A stretch of DNA of 64,000 nucleotides from Parasponia andersonii (taxonomy: Eukaryota > Streptophyta > Magnoliopsida > Rosales > Cannabaceae). Every line of letters begins with the position of its first letter. The first letter of the stretch is position 1. This document shows, piece by piece, positions 44,746 through 59,300 of the stretch. The position numbers and the translations under genes were made by a program. The notes under the pieces are model-generated. The model saw only the letters and a list, made by a program, of their open reading frames with translations, was not told where the DNA came from and did no database searches. The stretch covers positions 1,033,668 to 1,097,667 of the forward strand of contig JXTB01000033.1 in assembly GCA_002914805.1 (NCBI GenBank), read 5' to 3'.

Positions 44746-47619
44746 AGAAGCGTTGTGTGCCGTTGGATTGGAATACTTGTTTGATTCAGACTGGGAGTGC
44801 GCGAATATCTCCGGCGCCTAATTTAGCGCGTGGAATTGTCATTACACCTGCAACCTGGCCCTTCCAAAAAAAAAAACGTATTTGTATTTATCAAAAAAAA
44901 AAATACAGATACTAAAAATAGAAGATTATTACAAAACAAAAGAAACTAAGCCGAACTGTAATAATATTTTTTTACCTAAAAATAAAAAGCAAAAATGAAG
45001 TGGCACTTCTTGGTTGAGAACAGGTGGAAAATTTTGAGGATGTTTAATCGTTGAGTTTGATATGAGTTAAAAAATCTCCAAACTCCCAAGATACAATTTG
45101 GTGCGTGGTTTGGAGAAATTATCGCTACATACCTTAATAATTTTTTAGGTTTTTTTATGGATAATTTTAGAATTTTGTAGAATTTTTTATGTAAAGATAA
45201 TGTTAAGAATTTGACCTTTCATCTTATTTTTAACACTATCTAAAATAACACGTGTGTTGTTAGCATTTAATTGATAAATATCATTAAATTTATTAGTGAT
45301 AACATTGCAAATCACATGTTAAATCAAACAGTATTAAAAAAAATGGGATCTCTAACGATATTCTTTTCACAATTATATATAAGATTATTCTTTGGTATTA
45401 AAATAAAAAAAGAAAATAATAGATTAAAAAAACTATCGTTTGGCTAAAATTGTCAAGCTCAAATGTCCATACTCATCAAGTGAAAACTAAATTATATAGG
45501 TGGTTTACAATAAATCTTGTATAAATTAATATTAGTGAGACTAGGAATAATTATTATTATTTTATTGACTTATCAATAAATAAATATTTATAAATTTAAA
45601 AATAATAGTTTTTTTTTCCTTTTGGCAAAAAAACTAAAAGTAAAAAAAAAAAAAGATATAGTCAGGAGTTAGCGGGTAATATTGTATTAATTAAACACAA
45701 TATTGTGTTTGGTTTGGTTGTATTTTTATATTGTATTATTTAATACGACATCAAAATTTAGTATAATATAAAAATATTATCTATGTACATCACAATACAA
45801 TATAATGTACTAAATATAAACTTTATGTTCACATGTATATTATATATATAAGAGTTAATATATATTATTTATACATAATAGAAAACTAAACAAAAAAATT
45901 AATTTTTATTTACATAAAAGAGTTAAATAGTAGATACACATACAATCTTTAAAATTTAGTGGTCATGATCCATTAGTATTTAAAGATGGTTCACATAGAC
46001 TGAACATAATCTGTATAAATAGTCATTATCATCAGTTTTATTTTGAATCATTACAAAAATATTTCAAAACATATATCAAATGTTGTATGCATTTGCAAAA
46101 AATACAAAAATATTTCAAAACATATATCAAATGTTGTATGCATTTGCAAAAAATTAAGGATGAGGTTGGGTTCAATTTAGGTATAAACAAAAAAAAAAAA
46201 CTTTATATATATTTTGAAAATTAACAAAATTAAAAAATATAAGTTCTTGAGAAAAAAAACTCCTTAATATTATGTATGTGCATATATTACTTTTTTATGT
46301 ATTTACTAAATTATTTATCTATATATTTGTTTGCTCTTAAAGAATTTAAGAAATGTATAATATCTTATACATTTAGCATAATAAGATTTTATTATTTAAA
46401 CAAGGTTATTAATTATGTTATAAGTCGAAATAGACATAAACACGATGTATAGTTTGGCTCAATAAATTAGAGGTATAACAGCCAAATTGCTATGCAAACA
46501 TGCCCATAAAAATATATGATGTTTTTATCACTTATTTATGTTGTTCTTCTAATTTAAATATACAATTATATTTTTATAAATAGATTATTAAAATTAAACA
46601 AAAAGTTTAATCAGCAAATATCAAATTTAACTAACAGAGAGGGTGTTTTTGTTATTAAATTTCAAACATCTAAACTTAATTTTTCATTTTTAACAGTTTT
46701 TCTAAAAACTGAATTACATTTATGATCTCTAATGTACGAGACAAAAATAAAAAGAAAATTATGTTTTATGGCTACTAAAAATGTTTAATCAGGGGCTAGC
46801 ATCAGAGTCTGTTATTTAATCAATAATTAATAAAAAGTGCGAGTTTTAATAAACCAATCGAGATTGTAAAGTGGACTAGGACTAATTCAATCTATATGAA
46901 TAGGATAGTTAGAAAGTGATTGCAAAATCATTTTTCATGTGAATGACTTCGATTAAAGGTAGTCTCTTTACTATTCTACTCTCTTTTTTTCTTATTTTAG
47001 TTTGTTTGAAGAGACATCTTTTTTACTACTCTCTTTTTTCCGCCGAGATAATAATAGTGGTAATGACTCGTGACTTCTGCCAGTATGAGACATAATTAAT
47101 TGCATACATGTTTATATAATATAAAAAGAGCAAGCCTGTTCTCCTTTCCCAAAAAAAAAAAACAAAAAACTTGTTCATCGCCTAAAGTGAGTATCTGATC
47201 TTAATATTATACTTTCGGCCTAAATTGAAAAGATGACATTAAAAAAATAATAATAAATTGCTCAATAATAAAATCAACTAGTAACAAATGTCACGGATTG
47301 TGACATTAGATCCACGGCCACCACCGTTGAGTGGTCAACACACAAGTCCTTTTGAACGCATTGATAAGTTTCAAAGGTCTTCCATTAGAAAACCATTCAA
47401 ATTCTGGCTACATATTTAAAGATTGCATTTTTTTTGCGGTGCTTCAAGATATATTGCATAGCACTCATTGATAAATAAATAAAGAAACCTATATGACTCG
47501 TAATTAATGCGTCCGACATAGGATAGCAGCAAACGACGACGTTCCTGGTGTTCAACTATTCCATGCCTTTGCACTTTGGTTATCTTAATTTATTTAAATC
47601 TTAACTTCTAATCAGGCGA
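44742..47619. other. Spacer between WNK8 and tRNA-Val
   Basis: The left ~150 bp belong to the WNK8 promoter. The rest is AT-rich with no gene recognised. It includes a TGTTTGGTTTGGTTGTATT-type segment (about 45705-45830) that looks like an old MITE and a 52-bp tandem repeat. Confidence 0.45.
46052..46155. repeat. 52-bp exact tandem duplication
   Basis: ACAAAAATATTTCAAAACAT at 46052 recurs at 46104. The two units look identical, so the duplication is recent. Confidence 0.9.
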
Positions 47620-47693
47620 GGTTTCGTGGTGTAGTTGGTTATCACGTCAGTCTAACACACTGAAGGTCTCCGGTTCGAGTCCGGGCGAAGCCA
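47620..47693 (+). tRNA. tRNA-Val (anticodon AAC)
   Basis: A full cloverleaf can be drawn. The acceptor stem GGTTTCG/CGAAGCC is followed by discriminator A. The D-arm region TGGTGTAGTTGG serves as A box. The anticodon stem TCAGT/ACTGA encloses loop CTAACAC with AAC at 47654-47656. The T-arm GGTTCGAGTCC serves as B box. No intron and no encoded CCA. A T-rich run follows about 10-20 nt downstream, suitable for RNA polymerase III termination. It matches the common plant tRNA-Val(AAC). Confidence 0.97.
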
Positions 47694-48177
47694 TTCTTTT
47701 GTGTCTTTCTTTTTTTTCTTTTTTTGGGGTTCCCAACTTGTATCCGAAACAAAAGCTTTCCCTCAACCTATTCTGTATCAATTATCAAATTATACTACTT
47801 TCCTTGCATTTGACCAAATTGAGGACATTTCGTTGCTTACAGTGGAAAAAAAAAAGAACAACTCGTACTCTTAGAATCTTATTATACTTGTCAAAATAAC
47901 ACGTTTGTGAAATCAGTATTCATTATTTCAATTGCCATCTTCCATTGATGGGCCCACTTCACTAAATGAATTTGCACAAGTAAAGGGTTTTGAAAAAAAA
48001 AAAAAAAAAAACATAGTGATAGAGAGAGAACTTAGAACTACTTAACCCTCCTCATATACTTCTCCTGAACCAAGTTGAAATGGCAAGAACCATAGAAGTA
48101 AAAACAAGTATATTCCGCTAGGGGATTTAGATTAAACTAATGTATGATCACAGACTTTAAATCACACTGAAGCACTC
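47694..48177. other. Spacer and PUX10 3' flank
   Basis: T-rich sequence after the tRNA, then the presumed 3' UTR of the minus-strand UBX gene. No gene. Confidence 0.5.
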
Positions 48178-51022
48178 TTAAGAGTTGGGCTCCACAAAGA
48201 GGCTGGCTTGAGGATGCAACCCTGCTTCTTTCAAAGATAGAGAGAGCTTCTCAGGGCCATAAACCAGTCGAGGAAAGTTAGACACGAGGCTGTAATTCTC
48301 CGCATCTAAACAACCCAAAGAATCAACATAGTCATAGACAGACTGGATGGTTGCAGTACTGTGGAACCTCCTTTCCTTGCGTTCTCCAGTCGGGAACCGA
48401 ACCAAAACCTGGTTTGACAAATGGAATTTCACAAAGATGAATTAGGTTTGGAAAACTGAATCTCAACATACCAGGAAAAACTAAAATTTCAGGTGGATGA
48501 TGCTACTGCAGAATCCCAGTCTTGAGACATAAATACAATGAAAGTAATACTCCAATTCAAATTAAATTAAAAGTTAAAAGTTAAAAGTTAAAACTACTCT
48601 ATGATGTAGTATTGGCACTTGAGCACCTCTGATTTTTGGAGAGAAGTATCAGAAGAGACAATTTGAAATCAGTTCTAAGCCATAAAGGAATTACCTGTGT
48701 TACATTAGGTCCTTTTTCAGGTTCAGCACCAAGTGCCAAGGCTTTTTCTTGTCGCATTCTGGCAATGGCAGCAACTTTCTCTTCAGCTTCACGTGCTGCT
48801 CTCTCAAGAGCCTCTTCTTCCTCCTTGCGCTTCCTCTCAGCTTCAGCAGCTTCTCTTTCCAGACGTTCTTCCTCTTCTTTTCTCTGGCGTTCCCTAGCCT
48901 AATGAAAACCAAGAAAAGAAGAATAAAATCAAGGGAATGGATTATAGCAACATTGATCTTGAGGAAAGACATACTTTGGTAGGTGACAAGAGAAGGGCAT
49001 TAGCATTAGCATCCAATCTCTCAACTGAAAGTGAGATATGACCTAAACCATACAGGGAGTAAACAATAAAAAAAAAAGAAAAAAAAAAAAAAAAGAGTGA
49101 CAAAAGCACCATACTTGGTCGGCTTCAAGCGCAGCTCTATAAGCAGCATCTTGCTCCTCCCTTAATCGCATGTTATTTCTCCTTTCTTCCGCATCAAGCC
49201 TTGCAGAAACAAGAACTGGAGCACTTTCTTCAAGCACTCTCTGCAGTACTGTAAGCAATTCTTCGGGAGATTTTGGTCCTTCAACCTGAAAAGTATGAGA
49301 AAGACACCTCAATAAGTGCAATATAAACAAGATCAAAAAGGTTATTTAGCATTAACCCACAAGTTACCACAATATACTAGGAAGATAAAACTAAGATCCC
49401 GTGCAAAAGAATTCCCTCGAAACTGCTTGGCGTAGCACTAACTGATCTAACATTTGAAACGAACCAATTTCAGCCAGCATTCAGATCATCATTCAGAAAT
49501 TACATCACGCTTGAATATAAAAATTATCAGCCTTTAAAGAGAGTGAAGCGAAGGACTGATACATGACATATGAATGTTAGTTGATCTCATTGTGTTGAAT
49601 TTAACATAATATCATAAGCAACGTATAAAAAATTGGGTCCACAACTAACCCGAGGACCCCTCTAATCCAGGTTGTTATCTTGACATCCGAAGGAGTGAAT
49701 TATTAAAGTGAACAGGTCATAGAGTTGAAAGCTTAGTTCAAACGTAACTCCACTGGCAGCTTTGCACTTGAGCAAAAACACTTCTCTCTGCATCATCTCC
49801 TAATTTTTAACATAATGCAAAGACGCAAATACGCAATCGTGTGTAAACAATAGGATGCTTTCACAAAGACCTTTAAATACTCTGCTATGCCGTAGCAGTA
49901 AGAGCAGAATCCCCTCAATCAATTGCAATTAGAATTAGTGGCTTCTTTGTCTGCAACCCTTTCGTTCATTAGAAAGAATTTCTCTCTATGATGAAACTTA
50001 TTGAGACTTTTTTCTACAAAGCCACATTAAGATTCAATACTTGTCTAGTACATTGTAAGATAATAACCACGCCATTTCATCAAAGCGCAAATCGATTTCC
50101 CATCTCCTGTAATTCAGCAAATCCTACATTGCCTTAAAGCCCTCACTTCCTAACACTACAAATTCGACCATAAGAAATTTGAAGGTAAAGTGCATACCTG
50201 TTGAAGCAAAGCTATCCTCTGATTCGTGGCAGCCATTACCACAGCACAGAAAGGAAACCGTGAAGCCTTCAAGCTATTACTCATCTTGAACCCTTCACTG
50301 GCCCGAATATTTCCTCCCCAAGACACGAAATTCTCATTCACAAACGCCGCGACGACCTCCGAACAGAGAGTTCTTTCACAGAACAAAGGGGTGTCTTGAT
50401 GATCCGGCGAATGCAAGTACACAAACAACAGCTTAAACTCGTTCCTCGACCTCTGTAACGCATCCACAAACCCTTCGCTCACAAAATTCGGCCTCGTCGC
50501 CCCATAATCCCTGTCGAAACCCGCCACGAATTCCACGGCTTCGGAAGCCGCGGCCGACACCGAAACCAACCGCGCCGACGAATCCCCATCCCGCCCAGCG
50601 CCATGGCCCAATCCAACCACTCCCAGCGAGTACGACAAAACACCACCGGCTGCCCATAAACCGAGCCCAATTGCGCCGGAGATTAACCCTAGACTACCTG
50701 AAATAACCGAAATCGGCAACGTAACCAACTTCCAAGCCAGACCAGGAGGACCGGCGGCGGCGACGGCATTAGAAGCGGGGACGGGTCTCTGCGAGGACTC
50801 TTGAAATTCCAAACCGGAGCTTACGGAGCCACCAGTGGCCGGCGACGATGAGGTCGCGGCGGTCGGGACCTCCGGCGGGGAGACGGGGTTAGGGGAGGTG
50901 TAGTTGGAGATCGCGAGCTCGAGGTCCCAGCCATGGGCAGCGAGGATCTCGGTGCACAAATCGGGATCTTCTAAGCCCGTGATGGCTTGGAAATAGGCCA
51001 CCTTGTTGGGTACATCAACCAT
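48178..51022 (-). CDS. PUX10: UBA/UAS/UBX-domain protein, PUX10 (4 exons, 476 aa)
   Basis: Exons 51022-50198, 49285-49115, 48898-48695 and 48408-48178, all GT-AG and phase 0, 476 aa, against about 480 in Arabidopsis PUX10. Residues 1-45 (VAYFQAITGLEDPDLCTEIL) are the ubiquitin-binding UBA domain. Residues about 94-140 form a long glycine-rich hydrophobic stretch, the hairpin that inserts in lipid-droplet or ER membranes. Residues about 165-300 are the thioredoxin-like UAS domain. Residues about 330-385 are a highly charged coiled coil. Residues 401-476 are the UBX domain with the CDC48-contacting loop NFPRLVY (FPR at 445-447). Family role: the plant FAF2/UBXD8 counterpart that recruits CDC48 to lipid droplets to extract ubiquitinated oleosins. 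Exon 1 is notably GC-rich. No defects seen. Confidence 0.95.
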
Positions 51023-51300
51023 ATCTGTACGGTGAAAACAACAGTAGCGGAAGAAATAGCTAGGGCCAAAACTAGGGTTCTCCTATGTTCGAATCAGAAA
51101 CGAAGAAGACGAAGAAGAAAACAGAATCGAGGGAGAGCGAAGCGAAGCGAAACGAAACGAAACCTTCGTTTGTTTGGTTCTTGAATGTTCGTTTTGGGGT
51201 CGACTGGGCTAGTGGGCTTAATCACCACTGTTGTTGTTTTCTGGTTCCCGGGTTTGGAGAGGATCATTAATATATACGAAATTACACAACTGTCCTTTCG
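51023..51300 (-). promoter_or_regulatory. PUX10 5' UTR and promoter
   Basis: Purine-rich repeats (GAAGAC, AGCGAAGCG, AACGAAACG near 51100-51165) form a probable leader. Further upstream lies GTGGGCTTAATC with the TGGGCT core of site II (TCP-bound) elements that are frequent in housekeeping promoters. No transcript evidence. Confidence 0.4.
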
Positions 51301-53946
51301 TTTGGTAAATAAAATTCTTTTTTTTTTTTAACAAAATAATTAATTAATTAATTAATTATATAAGATAATATCATTTTTATGCAACGCAAATTGGCCAAAT
51401 TTGGCAATTGCTATGCCTTAGTCCCAAATACTCATGTGGATTAGCAACAAGCACTTTATACTTGTGACACTTGTTATTTTCCGTTTGTTTACCTGATAAA
51501 ATGATTATTTTAGTAATTTGAAACTTTAATAATTTAAGGGGCATATTGGACATATTGAGATATTTTACATAATTCGGTGGCACACGCGATATAAACTCTT
51601 GAGTAAAAGCTAAATTTATCTTTTCCATTTCCTAGAAATAACAAACTATTTACTTTTCACTTGAAAATTATATTCCGATTTAGACCAAAAAATTAGTACA
51701 ATTTTATCAACTACCCAATTTAATCAAAATTGACATTAAAAAAAAGATAAAATTATCTCTTTATTCACATCTTATACCCAAATAAATATTCAACCAAAAA
51801 CAAATAATATGAGTGAAAAAAAAAATTAACAAAAAAAATTCCTTTACACCTTTATTCTCCTTCTTTGGCTATGTTTTAGTGAGAGGAAAAGAGAGTAGGA
51901 AGGATGTGGGGCTTAAAAAGAGGAGAAATGTTAAAGAGAGACAAAAATAACAATCTTTTAATGACAAATTTACTTCGTCGTAATCGTAATCAGAATAAAT
52001 AAAATGAGAAATGAATAAGAATAAAATAGAAAAGTGTGAAAATCATTATTTGTATTATGTTGTTCACTTAATATTAATAAGAAATATAATCATATTTATT
52101 AAATATTATTCATTTGTTTACTTAACCTAGAAAAAGAATAGAAATGCGTTATATTTACTAAATTATCCTTATAAATTTTTGTACGGTACGCTTTAAAGTA
52201 GATAAATTTTTTAGGTTAAAATTGTATTTTATAATTTTAAGAATTAAAAAAGAAGAAATAAGTGTTTACAGGAAATAACATTTCTTAAAGTATTTGTAGG
52301 AAAAATATTCTAATTCTTTTCTCCTAAATTTACGTGAGACCCACATATTTTCTATTTTCTTATATTTTAATAAACATTTAAATAAGAATCATTGTCCATA
52401 TATCATTCTTATTATTCTTTAATAAATATACCATAAATTATTTGGCAAGAAGAATAGATGATAAGAAAAATAAAGTATAATTATTTATAAAATTACTGTA
52501 TTATCTATTTCATCATTTCTTAAATAATTATTTATAATATAAATTTTATCAACTCACACTTATTTTTTTGTCTCACTTTTCTATAATCTTTCCAACTTTA
52601 GAACGACGAGATTTGATGGGCCCAAAATGAGCTCTATTGTTATATTATTGTTCTCCCTCCACCCGTCTCCAATTCTTTAAAAAAAAAACGTCTCTAGTAA
52701 ACATAGCTTAATGAATAATATTTAGGTAAGAATATCTTGGTTATTCTAACATAACTTTACTTAATTTTGACGAAAATGCCAAAAGTTATGTTTGATGCTT
52801 AGTACTATATACAAATTAAGACGAGAGACTCATATATAAATTTTTATAGTGCATCTCACTCATCTATACTCCTCTATTTGTGAGTAGTGCTTACAATTGA
52901 ATGTACCATAAAATTGCACAGTGGAATTTGTTTAAGTTTATTAATTCAGAAATATATCTTTTTGTTATTATGAAAACTAATAGGGTAAACTATACATTTC
53001 ACGAGGGTTTTGTATTATTATTGTTATTATTATTTTCCCTAAATAAATATGGGCAATTTGGGATTGCTTTTACAGCTTTTGATTCCCATTATTAAATAAT
53101 TCCGATACAACTGATGTAAACTTGTTTTAATCTGATTATATCACCGTATTTTACCTAAAAAGTAACTTTTGGAAACAAACCATTGGTAAAAGAGTTCTGA
53201 TCATGTGATTAACACATAATCTTATTAGTTTTCACAACAGTTTTAAGACATTGAAAAATCTAACTTTCGGCTTCTCCATGTAGTTATATAGCATCAGATA
53301 TTCTCTATTATAACAATACAATAAGTATAATCTGGTCCTTAAATGATAACTGCAAATTGGAGCCTAGTTGATTGGTGAATAACAATAGTGACTATTTTGG
53401 AGGGAATAATAATGTCAGGAATACCAATTATTATCCAAAATTTTTAGTATCAAGTTATGTGGCTTGTGAGTTATATCATTCATCAATTGACAAATTGTTA
53501 CGACGTTCTTTCTCGGCCAAACAATCTACTAAAGTTGATTAACCTTCAGTTAATTTTTTTTCTCTTTTATATTAACAAAAATCTATTTTCTATACTGGTA
53601 CTTCCTGTTATTTAATTGGAATTTATTAGTTACTCATCTACTAGTTATATTTTAGTTGTTATTTTCTTACTTTGCTGTTTATTTTTTTCTAGGATGATCT
53701 ATTAATTCAATTTAATATTTTATTTTATTTTGATTCTATTAGTATCGTATTCTTACTTTAGATTTATCTATTTAAAGACTTGTTTTCATTACTTTAATGA
53801 GTTTTATCCTCAAAATATCAATAATATTTCATAGTTCTTTATCTTCTTCGATCGAAAATGCAATTTTAATCTTTACTTACATATGTTTTATAAAAATCCA
53901 ACTATGTCCCCATATGCTCTAACTGCATTGTTATAATTTAAAAAGA
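51301..53946. other. AT-rich spacer
   Basis: No gene recognised. Repetitive AATAAGAAT/ATTCTTATT-like phrases at about 51980-52460 suggest an old MITE, without definable ends. Confidence 0.4.
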
Positions 53947-54466
53947 TAATTGTATTTTTATACTTTATATTTTAATTGTTTGTTCAATTCTTGTATTTTG
54001 ATTATTATCAATATTGACCTTTATATTAGAACTTGTAACAAATTTATACCTTCTATGGATCAAGTACTAATTTTTTTAATTGAGTTTTACCAAAATACCT
54101 CTTTAAACTGTAATGATATATATTTTAATACTTAACTTAAATTTAAAACTAACTGAAATTAATATTTCAAAGAACATATGTTAAAAAATAATATAAAATA
54201 TGTAAAATTAAAAACTATGAATATTAAATATTATCGATAAATATATTTATCAATTTTAGATAAGTTTAAAATTTTAATTCTTTTTAAAATATATATTTAA
54301 ACTTTAAAGGCTATTTTGAAAAAAATAATGGTTAAAATTAGTGTTTGACCAAAAAGAGTATAAATTTATTACACGTTTCAAATTCGAAAGTCCATGTTGA
54401 TGATAACCAAAACACAAAGTATAAACTGAATAAACAGCCAAAATGTAAAGTATAAAAATTTACTTA
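53947..54466. mobile_element. Foldback MITE, same family as 5156-5515
   Basis: The left arm (ATTTTTATACTTTATATTTT, GATTATTATCAATATTGACC) and right arm (GATGATAACCAAAACACAAA, GTAAAGTATAAAAATTTAC) are inverted. They use the same word order as the element in the OPT intron, including the AACTTGTAACAAATTTATACC segment. It is longer, owing to an AT-rich centre, and more diverged. Confidence 0.65.
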
Positions 54467-55309
54467 ATCCTAATTCAAAATTAAGAGATGTTTCATAGTT
54501 ACCATTTTATAGATCCATTGATTCACATTTTCTTCCATTGATTCACATTTTCTTACTCAATCTACTCTTAATTTGATTGTGTTTTTTTTTTTAAGATTAT
54601 CAATAAAATCCCCTTTTTAAAAAGTTTTTTCTCATAAAAATAAAAGAGTGCATCATAAAGTACAAAATAATATTTGGATCCTACCTATTATTCCCTTACT
54701 TTAATACCATGTAGCAAGTGATTTATTATCATTTGATTAGTGAATATTAGTAAACTATCAATAATATCTTTTAATTCCCCAATAAAATACGTGTCACATT
54801 AATTGATATAGAGAAAAAGTATGATTCCTAGTACTATGTTAAAGTGTAATGGAATGGATTTATTTAGAAACTTCCCCAATAGTCTAAATCAGTTAGTATA
54901 AAAATCAACTAGACAATCAGAGTAATAAATAGCTTGTTCAAGTTGTTATTATTGCTTTTTCCTTATTGTTTATTTTCACATTTATTTTTGTATTTGTATT
55001 GAAACCCATATTCTATTAGTTTAAAAATATCTCTTAATTAAACGGAACAAATTTTCGACTTTTTACCTTGACATACATAATTGTAATATTTGCTTTAACA
55101 CAAGATCATATAGATATATCTATATATCTTAGCACACATATTGTTGAAATTTTCTATGGAGACAAGAAGAGAGAACGTGAGAAGAGAGGCATGGAAGAGA
55201 AGAAGGAAGAGAGCAGAAGTTAGGTCTTAGAAACATAGAAGTTAGTTAAAGTTCTTTTGTGTAGTCGTGTTTTCTAGGTGGGCATTATATGATTTGATAT
55301 TCAACAATA

Positions 55310-55343
<34 letters not shown>

Positions 55344-56344
55344 GTATTGATAACTTATTGATTGTAGCATATGATTGTTATTAGCCGCATTATATGTTTG
55401 GTACACTATATTAAAGCACTTCATTGTATTATATTTATACAATACTATTTTTGGTGTTAATCTTATATTGTATTACTTAACACGATACTTTAATATGATA
55501 AATGATGTATTAGCTAATACATCTAGAATATATTGTATTTTATTATATTATGTTACGTTATTTTTCGAGATCTCAATTTTCCTTCTTTCATAACTTTCTC
55601 TGTCTAGTCATTCTCTCATCTTTTTCTTTTTCTGGATTTTTTACTTTCATTTTCTCTGTCTTAATTCTCTTATTTTCTCTTATTATTTATAATCTATTCA
55701 TTATTTATCAAACTTAATATAACTTATACATCATACAATAGGTTGCAAGACCAAACATAGGTTATACAATACTACAAGACAATGCAAATACAATGTACTT
55801 TTATACAATATAATACGGTGTATTAAGGCATATTTTATATTCTCCATTATCTTTAATATTTTCTATAGGGGGGAAAAGAAAAGTACCCGCTGCTAAATTC
55901 CTGGATAAGAAATTTTCAAGTTGCGACTTCTGATAAACCCATGCATGGAACGAATTAAAAAGTATCTTTCTTTATATATTTTTTAATAATTGTACTCAAA
56001 TCCTAGCAATTTTCGACTCTTGTCGCTGTCAAAGCTGCAAGTTTGTGCATTGTTAAACCAAAAGAAACACCAAGACTTGGATGAATAGTATTGATTTTGA
56101 AGAGGGATAAAGGGACTGAAAATAGAATTATTAAAAGTGATAACATGTCGTGGAGCAAACTGAGACACTCTCTCAATTGTCATACTTTTCGTTGTTAGAA
56201 AAATGGCATCAGCAGTTTGGGCAATCAGCAGTTTGAGAGTACCAAGTTCTATGAACATTACTTGGTGAAACTCTCCTGCTCATTGCAATTTGCAAAAAAC
56301 ATCGAGTAAAGGATGATTAGAATAAAATTTACAAGACGAACGAT
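54467..56344. other. AT-rich spacer and ZNHIT2 3' flank
   Basis: Contains a 24-bp tandem duplication (CCATTGATTCACATTTTCTT at about 54515 and 54539), an (AT)n tract at 55312-55340 and a possible MITE between TATGTTTGGT (55393) and ACCAAACATA (55750). No gene supported. Confidence 0.4.
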
Positions 56345-59300
56345 TCACTTGATCTCTTCAATCAAAACCTTGCTCCTATTTTTAGCTTTCTTTTCTGATT
56401 TACTTGAAACAGTTGTGTATTCAATAGCAGCCTTCTCTGCCCTTACGATGGCTGCCAAGGAAGACCAAGCTTCATTAGGTTGCTCATGGACCCAACACAT
56501 GATGAAGTAGATCTTCCTCTCAGCTAGCTTGAGCTTATTCCTGTTCTCCAACTTTTTCGTTTTTCGTGATTTCTCTGATTTTAGCTCCCTTTCCCCGGCT
56601 TGAATGAGCCTAAGTAAGTCGGAAAGCAAGCACAAGAGGGCATTACTCCCTAAAGTAAGTAGGCTAACTACATCATCAATAAGACCTAATCCAAATTGCG
56701 AGCCCCCCATGTGCCTGTAAGCCGGAGAGCATGTTTGCTCCAAACAATAAGACAACACCTCCACTACTGTCTCTGGCTGCGCACATTGACCCAAGACAGA
56801 GGACACACTTAACACCACCAAGGCTGATCCTGCAGCATCTGATTGCCAGTCACCATTGTAGAGGCGGAGCGTGAAACAATAGCTGTATATGATGTCAACA
56901 AGATGAACACCTAGAAGTGGTGATGGCTGTGTGGTAGTTAGCTTGCTAAGTGGAGGAAGAGGGGTTTCAGGGCCAGGAGGAATCTCACTACTTTGGTTGC
57001 TTTCAAGATGAGATTGTGGTGATGTCAAGAACTCCTCTTTGGCAAGTGGTTGGACAAGTTGGGTGCCTTCACTGCTGAGAGATATTGTCCTTGCAGAAGG
57101 CCTCAACCACCATGGATCCCAAGGCTTAATCATCTTGCTAAGTTCTCCAGATGCAATAGCTCTTTGGAAGCGTTTCTTTTCTTCTGCAGATAAATCATCA
57201 AACCTGATTTGACCTCCTGGAGACATGAACAAAAAGCTCACATGAGCTTCAGGCAAAAGCATGGATTTTTAGAATATAATTAAGCCTGATGATGCATCAT
57301 TAAATTTAAAACTTTCAAATTTAGATTGGCAAATACATAGTCTAATACCTAAAGACTTGAAACCGGAAAAGAACGTGGATTAACAATTCAAAGCTAGAAA
57401 TTAGACCCACCAAAAAAATAGGACAGGAACATACCAGACAAAAACTTTTGAACAGTCTCCTCAGACAGAGTTGAATCTGACAAAGAAGAGAATAATTATT
57501 TAGTGTGGCAACATAAAGCAGTATATATCATGTGATAATATAATAAGTTAAAAAAAGAAACTAGATATTATGCAAAATTAGGACCTCAAGGCTTTTGGTG
57601 ATTGTTAAGCTTAAGAATCTACAGACATTCACACTTCCAATGATGAGTAACTATTAGTCATTTACCCTAACTTCCAGCAGTAGGTTCTTCCACTTACGCT
57701 TGTAATGAATAAGTTTTCACGAGGGACAAATAAGTCAACAAGCAGTACCCATGGCAACAACTAGTCCCAGCAATTCTACTCGCAGGTTGCCAACAACAAT
57801 TATTTATATTGAACTTTTAGATAAGGCCAAGATAATATATACTTTTAAGAAAAAAAAAAAGAACACATTCATCGGCATATGATAGATCTAATTAGACTGA
57901 GGCGTGCACACACACACACAAGGAAATACCACAATAAGAAACTAACACTAAGCATTCTTAATGAGAAGCTCCTCTCTGCCCGTGCCTGAACCATATATGC
58001 CAGCAAAGCAGGTAGCACAAGTACAATCAATTACAAGCAAGAAATTTCTCATGTTACAATGTGTAACAAAGAAAATCCAAGGATTCTTCAAGAAATTCAC
58101 AGTTATTGAAAAATGAGCATTGTGTCTATTCATAGCTAAGGAAAGAAGATGTCAATTACACACCTTCCTCATCCATGTCTTCTGAGTGAAATCTTTTTAG
58201 TATATCAAGCATTTTTTCTTTAGTCTCATCATCAGGTTGCAGGTGTCGAAGCTCCTCAACAACGTTCTCTCGCATAAAGGATTCAGTACAACGAAGACTA
58301 TGTGACTGTCAATCAAAAAACAGTTATAATAATCAATCACAACATCGTGTAGCAATCTTTGGCATTCCTTAAATAAAGGTTTTCCAATTAATGTCAGTGC
58401 AAACAAAATAAATAATCAACCAAAGACCACCAAAAGTATGTCACTAAAAACTTTGACCATTTTTTTTTTCCCTTATCAGAAACAAAACTAAAGTTATTAA
58501 ATTGACAACAATAAAGAGAGAGGACAAGATATCCTTAATGACCCAAAAAAGAAAAAGGAACAGAAATCAAGCAAAATTTGTATGATCAAGATAAAATAAG
58601 ATGGTACACCACACTAGATTTGTATAGCATCCATTCTTGTCGACAAATTTTAAAACTGGTTAAATTTCTCAAGTACTTTTCTCTTCTTACCAACAAATGG
58701 TTTGAATTGTTTGCCCTGAAAAGCAAGAAAATAATACCAAAAGATACAAAGACAGTCATCACAATTGTGAAAACTGAACTGCTCTTATGATAAACAAATC
58801 CCTTTTGCCATAATTGGTGGAAAGCAAATGATTTGCCTAGTTTCAAACAAACCCCACCTTCATAGCCCAAGTTAAGAATTACAGGAGGCAAAAGCAAAAC
58901 ATAAGTGGATCCTTTTTACTTTCCCCCAATGTTACAGCTTCTGTAAAACAAAGCAAAAACCAAGTTTCATGATATCTCAGACACAAGCTTTAATGTAATT
59001 TTAATAAAACCTCAAATTGATGAGTTGGGTATGGTTACCAATTAGCCTTCTAAGTATGCAAACGGCAACATACTATTTTACAGTATTGGTTAGTTGATAT
59101 AACATTCACACCATCCAAATACTCCAAAGAAGAACCTAAAATCAACAGTTACAGTTGATCCAGAGCTATAAAAGCCTTAAATCATTTCTATGAGTGAATA
59201 TTCACAAGCTCACCTTGTAGCAGTGCAGAGAACAATAGCGTGAATTGCAACGAGGACAAGTATATTGCGAAAACTGCTTCAGACATCTGAAATTTTAACA

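Noticed and set aside
55385-55842. MITE with TATGTTTGGT ends
   Set aside because: Only about 10 bp of clean inverted ends and no target duplication; kept as a note in the spacer entry.
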